64,000 bases of DNA. Source: Streptomyces cavernae. Lineage in GTDB: Bacteria; Actinomycetota; Actinomycetes; Streptomycetales; Streptomycetaceae. Location: NCBI RefSeq assembly GCF_004023625.1, contig NZ_RPDJ01000033.1, positions 1 through 64,000 on the forward strand. Direction: 5' to 3'. The position numbers and the translations under genes were made by a program. Position 1 is the stretch's first letter; every line of letters begins with the position of its first letter. Below are positions 28,701 to 32,763 of the stretch, piece after piece. The notes beneath the pieces were generated by a model, which was not told the origin of the DNA, did no database searches, and saw only the letters and a list, made by a program, of their open reading frames with translations.

Positions 28701-30771
28701 CGGTCTCCGCGAAGTAGGTGATCAGCTCCTGGGGTGTCGGATGGTCGAACAGCAGGCCGCTGGGCAACTGCCGGCCGGTCGCGGCCGACAGGTTCTCGAT
28801 CAGTTCGACGGTCGTCAGGGAGGAGAACCCGAGATCCCGGAAGTTCGAGTCCAGCTCGATCCCGTCCGGGTCGCCGGTGCCGAGCACCGCGGCCACCTGC
28901 GCCGTGACCAGGGCGGCCGGGTCCGTGCCGCCCGTCGGGGTACCGTCGGTGCTCCCGGTGCCCGGATCCGAGCCGCGGTGCTCACCTGTCCAGTACCGCT
29001 CGCGCTGGAACGGGTAGCCCGGCAGCCGGACCCGCTTGGCCCGGACGTCCGCGTAGGCCACCGTCCAGTCGACGTCCGCGCCGCGCACGAACTGGGTGGC
29101 GAGAGCGGTCAGTTCCACGAGCCGCTCATCCGTCGGGTCGGCGACGGGCCCCGGGTGGCGCTGATCGTCGTCCGGCTGCGCGATGACGTTCGCTGCGGAC
29201 GTCCCGTTCGCGACCGCGTCCAGGCCGGTGCGCAGGTCCTCGGTGCCGGACGCGAGGACGACGGCACGGTAGCGGAACGCCGTCCTGGTCGTCGCCAGGG
29301 AGAATCCGAGGTCGTGCGGTGCCAGGCCGGTCTCGCGCAGCCGAGCGGCGTGGGCACGCAGCGCGGCAGCGGTCCTGCCCGAGACGGGAACGGCGACGAT
29401 GGCGGTGCCCGGCTCGTCGCCGGAGTCGTCGCCGCTCGGCTGCTCGACGGCCGGCGGTTCGCTCAGCACCACGTGGGCGTTGGTGCCGCCCATGCCGAAC
29501 GACGAGACGCCGGCGATCAGCGGCCGGTCCGGGTGCGGCCAGTCGGTCAGGTCCGTGTTGACCCGCAGCCCGAAGTCGTCGAGCGGGATGTCCGGGTTCG
29601 GGGTCTCGAAGTTGAGGCTCGCGGGCAGGCGCCGGTTCCTGATGCCAAGCACCGTCTTGAGCAGGCCGGTGATTCCGGCTGCGCCCTCCAGGTGCCCGAC
29701 GTTGGTCTTGACCGACCCCACGAGCAGCGGGTCCGCTCCCCGGGCGGTCCCGTCGGCCTGCCGCCCCGCGAAGACCGCGCCCAGCGCGGCCGCCTCGACC
29801 GGGTCGCCGACCGGGGTGCCCGTGCCGTGCAGTTCCACGTACTGCACCCGGTCAGGGGTGATGTCGGCCCGCCGCAGCGCGGCCCGGATCACCCGCTCCT
29901 GCGCCTGGGGGCTGGGCACGGTCAGGCCGGGAGTGGCTCCGTCGTTGTTGACGGCGCTGCCGCGGATCACCGCGTAGACGTCGTCCCCGTCGGCCAGGGC
30001 GGCGGCCAGCGGCTTGAGCACCATGACCACGGCGCCCTCGCCCCGGACGTATCCGTTGGCCCTGGCGTCGAAGACGTAGCTGCGGCCGTCCGGCGACAGG
30101 CCGCCGAAGCGCTGCGCGCCCAGCGCTCCCTCCGCGAGGAGGTTGAGGTTCACCCCGGCCGCGATGGCGACGGGCGATTCGCCCGAGCGCACGCTCTGGG
30201 CCGCCAGGTGGACCGCGACCAGCGACGACGACTGCGCCGTGTCCACCACGACACTGGGCCCGCGCAGGTTGAGGGCGTACGAGACGCGGTTGGCGATGAC
30301 CGCGCGGTGGGTGCCGGTGTTCGTGTGCTGGGTGATCGCGCCGTCGCCACCGCTCAGCACCAGACCGGCGTAGTCGTCGCGCAGAGATCCGACGAACACC
30401 GAGGCGGTCGTCCCTGCCAGGTAGGCGGGGACGATCCCGGCGTCCTCCAGCGCCGCCCAGGCCAGCTCCAGTACCAGTCGCTGCTGCGGGTCCATCGCCG
30501 CGGCCTCGCGTGCCGAGATGCCGAAGAAGCCGGCGTCGAAGTCCGCGACCGCGTCCAGGAACGCCCCGAACCGGGTGCCGCCGTCGAACCGGACCCGGTC
30601 CGAGATCCCGTGCCGACGCCCCTGCGGGATCTCGGTGATCGCAGTGCGGCCGTCACTCAGCAGCTTCCAGAGATCCGCTACTTCGGTCGCCCCGGGCAAC
30701 CGGCAAGACACTCCGACGATCGCAACCGGCTCGTCGCGACCGTCCCCGTACCCGTCATGCCCTGTCGTCAT
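13735..30771 (-). CDS. Type I modular PKS 1: KSQ-ACP loading plus three KS-AT-DH-KR-ACP modules
   Basis: A 5678-residue polyketide synthase that starts and begins the chain. Loading module (about 1-690): a ketosynthase whose active-site Cys is Gln (DTAQSSS, Q180), so it should decarboxylate malonyl-ACP, then a linker, then ACP (GFSSL). No AT lies between them. Module 1: KS (C880), AT (GHSIG S1229, HAFH), DH (HVINGSALLP), KR (LDD), ACP near 2207. Module 2: KS (about 2442), AT (GHSVG, HAFH), DH (HRVRGDVLLP), KR, ACP near 3891. Module 3: KS (about 4131), AT (GHSVG, HAFH), DH (HRVQGAVIVP), KR, ACP near 5564. All three ATs look malonyl-specific, each DH has its His and Asp motifs, and each KR has Lys, Ser and Tyr, so three double bonds are predicted. 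There is no ER. The C-terminus is acidic and helical, as a docking segment. The gene follows the aminotransferase by 98 bp on the same strand. Confidence 0.95.
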   Translation of the reverse strand: MTTGHDGYGDGRDEPVAIVGVSCRLPGATEVADLWKLLSDGRTAITEIPQGRRHGISDRVRFDGGTRFGAFLDAVADFDAGFFGISAREAAAMDPQQRLVLELAWAALEDAGIVPAYLAGTTASVFVGSLRDDYAGLVLSGGDGAITQHTNTGTHRAVIANRVSYALNLRGPSVVVDTAQSSSLVAVHLAAQSVRSGESPVAIAAGVNLNLLAEGALGAQRFGGLSPDGRSYVFDARANGYVRGEGAVVMVLKPLAAALADGDDVYAVIRGSAVNNDGATPGLTVPSPQAQERVIRAALRRADITPDRVQYVELHGTGTPVGDPVEAAALGAVFAGRQADGTARGADPLLVGSVKTNVGHLEGAAGITGLLKTVLGIRNRRLPASLNFETPNPDIPLDDFGLRVNTDLTDWPHPDRPLIAGVSSFGMGGTNAHVVLSEPPAVEQPSGDDSGDEPGTAIVAVPVSGRTAAALRAHAARLRETGLAPHDLGFSLATTRTAFRYRAVVLASGTEDLRTGLDAVANGTSAANVIAQPDDDQRHPGPVADPTDERLVELTALATQFVRGADVDWTVAYADVRAKRVRLPGYPFQRERYWTGEHRGSDPGTGSTDGTPTGGTDPAALVTAQVAAVLGTGDPDGIELDSNFRDLGFSSLTTVELIENLSAATGRQLPSGLLFDHPTPQELITYFAETGIEPGAADRYPHTPGPAGRTGASPGQDEDAIAIVGMACRFPGGIESPEDLWRVVSEERDVIGSFPTDRGWQPGDGYFRVGGFLETAAEFDPGFFGISPREALAMDPQQRLLLQTSWEALERAGIDPKALRGSRTGVFVGGTASDYGPRMHEAGDDVAGYVLTGTTTSVLSGRIAYQLGFVGPTLTVDTACSSSLVALHLAVRALRAGEASAALAGGVTVMATPGMFEEFSKQHGLADDGRCKPFSDDADGTGWAEGVGMLVLERLSDARRDGHPVLAVIRGSAINSDGASNGLTAPSGLSQQRLINTALADADLTAAEVDLLEAHGTGTSLGDPIEAEAILAAYGQDRDVPLYLGSLKSNLGHTQAAAGVAGVIKVVQAMRHEVLPRSLHADVPTSRVDWTSGQVELLTRARQWERAGRPRRAGVSAFGISGTNAHVVLEEGHKSPTALVFTGQGAQRPGMGRELYALFPVFARTLDEVCAAFGPHLDRPLKEMMFDAEAGPELNQTRYTQPALFAFEVALAELAAEQGLEADLLAGHSIGELAAAYVAGVFSLPDAARLVAARGRLMQQARSGGAMIAVEATEAEITATLVDGVVVAAVNGPASVVVAGDADAAESVAAAWRERGRRVTRLTVSHAFHSPHMDDVLDEFRVVAESIEHHPPRIPVISTVTGRPLPDDVSGYADHWVTQIRGAVRFHDAVRALREAGAAVFVEAGPSAALTPLIRSAGITRVVPLGRSTGAETDVFAAGLARTRGEEPTHPFRRDRYWLPPRPVRGTSEHPLLDSVVELVDRDEVVLAGTVSLAEHPWLSGHVINGSALLPATAFLELALFAGERVGLPEVADLTLESPLEFPATGSVQIQVTVRERQLAVHSRREGEQEWTRHASGLLLDAGAGLTAGSADRLEWPPAGDPVPVEDAYALLAERGYDYSGPFRGLREVHRDGDTVYAQVRLPDEHLGSEAGFLLHPALADAVLHPLVLGLVDGAQGMRLPFAWSGVRVHSGVVGGTELRARLAPAGGDSTYELLLADATGAPVATIDALVLRASAPDSAGTAPMYELTWQRKDAGSADGSADGDGTLRPTVVEVAPGDDPATAVAQALLRIQEWVAGEHDRDERLALVTRNAMAVVPGEPIARPAAAAVWGLVRTAQSEYPDQVVVVDITDSAGPAAEQEAAAAIDAAVRTGEPQIAVRDGVLLVPRLARVAPAPGTEAVEPGFGWSPDGTVLITGGTGGLGALIARHLHHRHGLRNLLLVSRRGPDAPGAAELMAELDGARLAAVDVTDRAAVARLLDDVPADAPLTAVIHTAGVLDDATITALTEERIGTVMAAKADAARHLHELTAARDLDAFVLFSSISGLLGTAGQANYAAANTYLDALAAHRRALGLPATSLAWGLWQEGMGQSLGTSDTQRWMRSGVAPLTAEQGLALFDRAVSGDAALPVPAALQLSGLSSGGPVPAVLSGLVRRRRKPAAAESAGRAGEVLTDKHARDIVRATTAAVLGLPNPNALDLTKAFRELGFDSLAGVDLRNRLIAATGRQLPTTLVFDHPTPEALVTFLAADSETASVTQPAGGTRRSGRSRHRADEPVAIVGMACRFPGGVRSADDLWRLVLDGRDAISEFPANRGWDLDSLYHPDPDHPGTSYTRHGGFLHDADLFDAAFFDMSPREALATDPQQRLLLETAWETFEDAGIDPAVLRGSRTGVFTGVMYDDYASRLPATPREVEGFLLAGNTSSVISGRLAYIYGLEGPAITVDTACSSSLVALHLAANALRSGEVDLALAGGVTVMSGPSTFVEFSRQNGLSADGRCKSFSADADGTGWSEGVGLLLVERLEDARRNGHQVLAVLRGSAVNSDGASNGLTAPNGPSQERVIRSALANAGLSGSDVDLIEAHGTGTRLGDPIEAQALLATYGQDREEPVRLGSLKSNLGHAQAAAGVGGVIKVVQALRHGVQPRTLHLGEPSPHVDWSSGSVELLAEERDWPELGRPRRAAVSAFGISGTNAHVILEQAEQAARPVRTATRSSGAGERSDARPPVLPLVLSARTEPALRRRAAQLRTHLDEHQDAELTDVAGTLATHRAVLDHRAVVLGDDRESLLRGLDAVATGTSGGTHVVQGTGTGRGATAFLFTGQGAQRPDMGRELYERSPVYRAAFDEVSAHLDPLLDRPLRAVVFAEHDSADSALLDQTAYTQAALFAVEVALYRFAAHYGIIPDYLLGHSVGEVAAAHVAGVFDLPDACRLVAARGAAMQSARDDGAMAALEATEKEVLDSLVTGASIAGVNGPRAVVVSGDDAAVAAMTEQWAGRGRRTRLLAVSHAFHSPHMDEVLAGFRAELDALTFHEPGIPVVSNVTGQIAAAGQLTSPDYWVAHVRQAVRFFDGVRTLRHNGVTEFVELGPNAVLTAMVAQTVADEEAGETGGVSVPMLRSGRGDAETAFAALAALHTRGVPVDWAAVFPATGLVPLPRYPFQHRRYWLEAPSSAHPVLATVVDLVDGATLLTGEIGATGWAGDHRVRGDVLLPGTALLDMALHAGAGVNCPTVGELTLTAPVVLPEDGTVAIHVRVGAPDADGGRTVVIHSRPAPSGAEEGAAWTQHAHGVLVPGGQSPPAEPEPAGREVDLTGVYERLAEHGYDYGPAFRNLRAVRHDGEDRFVEVELPQRYRTEASRFGVHPALLDAVLHVLLPAVVDPEAQPVLPFSWTGVTRHAADATALKAAVTVRDATARLVVHDQDGRAVLTVDELALLPLGGSHTPTGMHTVVWRDATGADARAEEAVLHRVAADARCDVPAAARDAVHRVLGELRQILAEEDERRHAFVITPDLAHATVRGLVRSAQAENPGRFVLIEADESATEEQVRSALRTPEPEVAIRDGRILLPRLARTAGGAATASDIAVDWSAGPVLITGATGTLGAVLARHLVVNHGARTLVLVSRRGEAAPGAEKLRSELVGLGAAVTLAAADVTDRQALERIFAEHEPAAVVHTAGVNADATLAGLTTEQIDSVLLPKVDAAWHLHELAGDRPVVLYSSVAGLLGTAGQANYAAANTFLDALAEHRRRLGLPSVSLAWGLWEQSSGISGHLTDVDLLRLARTGLRPLDTAEALGLFDAAVDQATGTGAPVVALTRFDRSALRRRTELPGLLRDLARPAAAPATATARDGDPRGRAADGAPSSSPLDPADLAGIIRRQIAAVLGHADVGEVDENRSFSELGFDSLTAVELRNQLGTAIGRRLSATVVFDHPTPASLTEHLRSLLAAADPSPGDRARSRKRSEAAEDHDEPIAIVGMACRYPGGVASPQDLWQLVADGRDATSPFPVNRGWPSDLYHPDPDHPGTSTTSRGGFLHDADLFDAEFFGLSPREASALDPQQRQLLETTWEAVENAGLEPQALRGSRTGVFVGVMYSDYGSRPDLPSEGVQGYLYSGSAGSIASGRLAYTFGFEGPTLTVDTACSSSLVAVHLAASALRRGECDLAVAGGATVMSTPTAFVEFSRLRGLSEDGRCKSFSDDADGTGWSEGAGMLMLEKLSDARRNGHRVLAVLRGSAVNSDGASNGLTAPNGPAQERVIQAALDSAELEPAEVDLVEAHGTGTKLGDPIEAQAVIATYGRNRRSPVLMGSLKSNIGHAQAAAGVGGIIKVVQAMRHGIAPATLHVGTPSQHVDWSQGKVELLTRSRPWPRGEHPRRAGVSSFGFGGTNAHVIIEEADAEPSPVLGEDTGPTPSIIPWVLTARTPQALADQAERVAGLSGADASFTLATRSAMPYRIAATSPRALRDAVPVRAAEGKLAFAFTGQGAQRIGMGLELASTYPVFAAAFDEACAHFDAPLRSVIREAIATGEGLDETGTAQPALFAVEVALFRLMESWGIRPDLVLGHSVGEVTAAHVAGVLSLSDAARLVAARGGLMQALPRGGAMVAVEASAAELDGRELPDGVTIAAVNGPSSIVLSGAEVALLSFVEQEFTGRKRRTKRLSVSHAFHSPLMEPMLDDFRAVARELTYRAPAIPAISTVTAAGAEEWTDPEYWVNQVRATVRFHEAMHTARDEGVRTVLEVGPDAVLTGMIAAGFPADEADSPAAVPLRRDGKPEVDTVVAALGTLFTRDVEIDWRAVFPGARPVDVPTYAFQRKRFWLIPARQADVTGAGLRSVKHPLLAAAVDLATGTGDGGTTVSTGRLSLSTHPWLADHRVQGAVIVPGAALIELAASAGALAQFTITEPVVVPDTGALSLQMVVDGTSVTVFSRREDADADLPWAEHAAGTLDTGAYAAAAQAEPWPEGMTEIDLTGTYDRVADHGYDYGPAFRGLRSLRRHDEELFAELEAPQELTGSADGFAVHPALLDAVLHPLLPGVADETRGAALPFAWSGVRFHAGAAATRGTVLRARITPTGPESVRLLVTDADDHVLVEVDELVLRPLTGLATGAAAGRNLMYGPVWRALEMPEVPAGTPVDDTAYEVVQVNAGEGDLPQRARHAVHHTLGVLRDWLRRDTTAKLAVVAGADLAHAGVRGLVLSAATEHPGRFLLVDQQDWDGATDVRAAVKELLAGTGIGDEPQVRVSEGEVLVRRLVRHRPAAGSRSPRPHGPQDAAIRWGEGTVMITGARGALGTALARHLTEHHGARSLLLVSRSGIAPQLKELGDDVEIISVACDAADRDALTGLVERHRPVAFVHAAGTLSDGTLDGLTSEQVDTVLRPKIDAAWHLHELAGDAPLVLYSSIAGLLGTAGQANYAAGNTFLDALAEYRHSLGLPAISLAWGLWETGMGDHLSEADLRRIFTLGLRPIAVPDALAAFDLATSQTAGPAATNALPPVVAVTGTDRAALGAAAAHLPAVLRDLVPRSGQVAASRSGRPQPVQAASGIQWEQPGAVLDLVRREVAAALGHGDVSAIESEASFTELGFDSLTAVELRNRLAGVTGERLPTTLVFDYPTPSTLAENLRSVLAAKQAAPVLDQLEALIVDGRLEAEALARLHHLLGGAVPAARPDAQQFEKDLDDAADEELFALVDELQ

Positions 30772-30869
30772 GTGAATAGCTCTTCCTTTATGAGTTCAGA
30801 CAGCCGCAATGCGGGCTCCCGGCGCACCTGTGTGCACCGGGAGCCCCGTCACCCGTTGCTCTGTGACGC

Positions 30870-32480
30870 CTACTGGCCGGCGTCCCCGGCAGCCTCCGCG
30901 GGTAGCAGGACGGCCCCGTCCTGGTCCCGCAGTGCGGCCAGCAGACCGCGCAGTCCGGACTCCAACCGGGCGATCTCGGCGTCCGTGATGTGGACGGACG
31001 GCTCCAGGCGCAGGGTGTTCGTGGCGCTGGCGGTCGGCAGGATCCGAAGGGCGTGCACGCGCAGCAGGTAGCCGGACAGCACATAGCCGAGCAGTCCCGC
31101 CCGGGACTGCTCGGCTATGACCGCCGAAGAGGAACCGGACTGGTCGTGGAACTCCAGGCCGATCATCAGGCCCTTGCCGCGTACGTCCTTGATGACGTCC
31201 CCGAACTCGGCCTGCAGCTTGCGCAGCATGTCGAGGATCCGGTTCCCGCGTTCCACCGCCGTGCGGTAGACCTTCCCGTCCTCCGCCTCGAGCAGGTCCA
31301 CCGTCCGGCCGGCGATCAAGGTCGAGAAGGCGTCCTTCGCGAAGGTCGAACTGTGCACGAGCTCGAACTCCTTGCGGTAGCGGGAACCGCGCACCAGCGT
31401 CATCGCGGCCTTGGCGATGCCTCCGCCCAGGCTCTTGGCCAGCGTGTAGTAGTCACCCCGCAGGCCCAGGTGCGAGCCGGCGAAGAAGGCGCCGGTGCGG
31501 CCCATGCCGCTCTGTATCTCGTCGACGATGATCGGGCAGTCGGCCGCCGCGCACGCCTGCTGGATGCGCAGCGCGCCGTCCCGGTCGAACAGCCTGATCC
31601 CCGCCTCGCCCTGGACGGGCTCGAGGATGAACGCGGCGACGACCGGCATCTCGCGTTCGACGACGCGCACCGCACGGCCGTCGACGGTGAGGTCGAACAG
31701 CGTCCTGCGCTCCGACTCGAGGGTCTTGGCCAACGCGTCCGGCTCGTGCACCGGTACGAACCGGCACTGTGCCGCCAGCGCGCTGAACGGCGTGCGGAAA
31801 CCGGCGTTGTGGGTGAGCTGGACACTGCCGACCAGCTTGCCGTGGAACGCTCCCTCCGGGGCGAGGAACACCGGTGGGGCCGACATGCGCTCGCCGTTGA
31901 CGGCCCTGATCGCGGCGACCACCTCGTCCAGCGGGGCCTCGGCGGGCACCGCTGCCTCCGTGCCCAGTTGCCGGTGTACGTCGTCGACCACCACCTCCGC
32001 GCCGCCGCCGACGGCCGCACGAGTCTTCTCGATGTTCGCGTCGATGCGCTCGGCCAGTTCGGCCAGCTTCGCGACCCGGTCGAACTCGGCGTGCTTCATC
32101 GCTGTCTCGACCGCTTCGGCGCCACTGTTGGCGAAGATCGCGGCATAGTCGTCCGACGTCCCGAACTCGCGCTTGATGATGGCATTGACCTTCAGCGCGA
32201 GGTCGTTCGCGTACGGGTGCTTGGAGAACTGGGCGTGCACCGGAACCCCCTGGTCGAGGAGCTCTTTGGCGTAGGCGACGATGTCCGGGTTGTTGTGTCC
32301 GATGATCGTCGAACCGTATCCGCCGACGAGGTCGAGCACCGACACCTCACGACCCGTTCCATCACGGTAGAAAAGTGTGTCCTTTTCTGCTCTGGAATAG
32401 TGGACGCTCAGTCCGAGAGAAGCGAGCAGACCCCCGAGATAGGGTTCCGCGAGTTCGCGTTCGTCAATCTCCGGGCTCAT
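30870..32480 (-). CDS. Class III PLP aminotransferase
   Basis: A 536-residue omega-type aminotransferase. The PLP-binding Lys is K349 in TLAKSLGGG, and the ring-nitrogen Asp is in IVDEIQSGMGRTG. Phosphate-binding ANSGAEAVE is near residue 118. It is longer than typical class III enzymes (430-460) owing to an inserted stretch at about 145-215. The ATG at 32480 has GGAG six bases upstream. In coelimycin-, streptazone- and argimycin-type pathways, an enzyme of this class converts the aldehyde released by a terminal PKS reductase into an amine. Here it lies between PKS1 and PKS2 and is probably transcribed with PKS1, so the same role is likely: amination of C1 of the polyketide aldehyde. Confidence 0.92.
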   Translation of the reverse strand: MSPEIDERELAEPYLGGLLASLGLSVHYSRAEKDTLFYRDGTGREVSVLDLVGGYGSTIIGHNNPDIVAYAKELLDQGVPVHAQFSKHPYANDLALKVNAIIKREFGTSDDYAAIFANSGAEAVETAMKHAEFDRVAKLAELAERIDANIEKTRAAVGGGAEVVVDDVHRQLGTEAAVPAEAPLDEVVAAIRAVNGERMSAPPVFLAPEGAFHGKLVGSVQLTHNAGFRTPFSALAAQCRFVPVHEPDALAKTLESERRTLFDLTVDGRAVRVVEREMPVVAAFILEPVQGEAGIRLFDRDGALRIQQACAAADCPIIVDEIQSGMGRTGAFFAGSHLGLRGDYYTLAKSLGGGIAKAAMTLVRGSRYRKEFELVHSSTFAKDAFSTLIAGRTVDLLEAEDGKVYRTAVERGNRILDMLRKLQAEFGDVIKDVRGKGLMIGLEFHDQSGSSSAVIAEQSRAGLLGYVLSGYLLRVHALRILPTASATNTLRLEPSVHITDAEIARLESGLRGLLAALRDQDGAVLLPAEAAGDAGQ

Positions 32481-32697
32481 TTTCGCTCCAGTTCCGTACT
32501 TCGATACCTACTTTTTCCGGACTGTACCTCCCGGTGCTAATGGGCCTGTAATCGGACGCTCACCGGTGCATCAGCCGACGGTCACCGCATGTCGCTTCGC
32601 GAGGAAAGAACGCGTAATTACTGGGCCGTGGCAGAGCTCGGGTGACAATGCGGAGGCTGTGATCTGCATAAAGAATTCTCCGGGAAAGGAAAAAACC
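32481..32697. promoter_or_regulatory. Bidirectional promoter region for PKS1 and PKS2 transcripts
   Basis: This 217-bp stretch separates the divergent aminotransferase-PKS1 and PKS2-PKS3 transcripts and must hold both promoters. It is richer in A+T than its surroundings, carries the heptamer array at 32560-32588 and precedes a short leader frame. Exact -10 boxes were not assigned. Confidence 0.65.
32560..32588 (+). promoter_or_regulatory. Putative SARP box: three heptamers at 11-bp spacing
   Basis: TCACCGG at 32560, TCAGCCG at 32571 and TCACCGC at 32582 are three related heptamers starting exactly 11 bp apart on the same strand. SARP proteins are known to bind direct heptamer repeats at 11- or 22-bp spacing next to their target promoters. 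The site is in the divergent promoter region between the two biosynthetic transcripts, and two SARP genes are in the locus. Which SARP binds it is not known. Confidence 0.55.
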
Positions 32698-32763
32698 GTG
32701 CACGGTACCGAGGAACCGGCTGGTGCCTCGCTTGAGGCGGTCCTGGGAGCTGAGGGCGCGTGA
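32698..32763 (+). CDS. 21-residue leader peptide frame coupled to PKS2
   Basis: A GTG at 32698 has an AAAGGA ribosome site seven bases upstream and opens a 21-codon frame reading VHGTEEPAGASLEAVLGAEGA. Its TGA stop overlaps the GTG start of PKS2 (GTGA). This fits translational coupling, where ribosomes finishing the leader restart on the PKS. The peptide has no recognised family and its product may be unimportant. It could instead be a longer frame starting upstream, but the ribosome site favours this start. Confidence 0.5.
   Translation: MHGTEEPAGASLEAVLGAEGA

Noticed and set aside
13846..31071. Very long open frames on the + strand opposite PKS1 (for example 13846-18372, 18619-24552, 26086-31071).
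   Set aside because: These are shadows of the high-G+C PKS gene on the minus strand; they carry no known domains and low-complexity Arg/Gly/Val-rich sequence.
32503..32526. A second ARE-like stretch (TACCTACTTTTTCCGGACTG) upstream of the aminotransferase.
   Set aside because: The half-site spacing is off by two bases from the consensus, so it is kept only as a weak resemblance.
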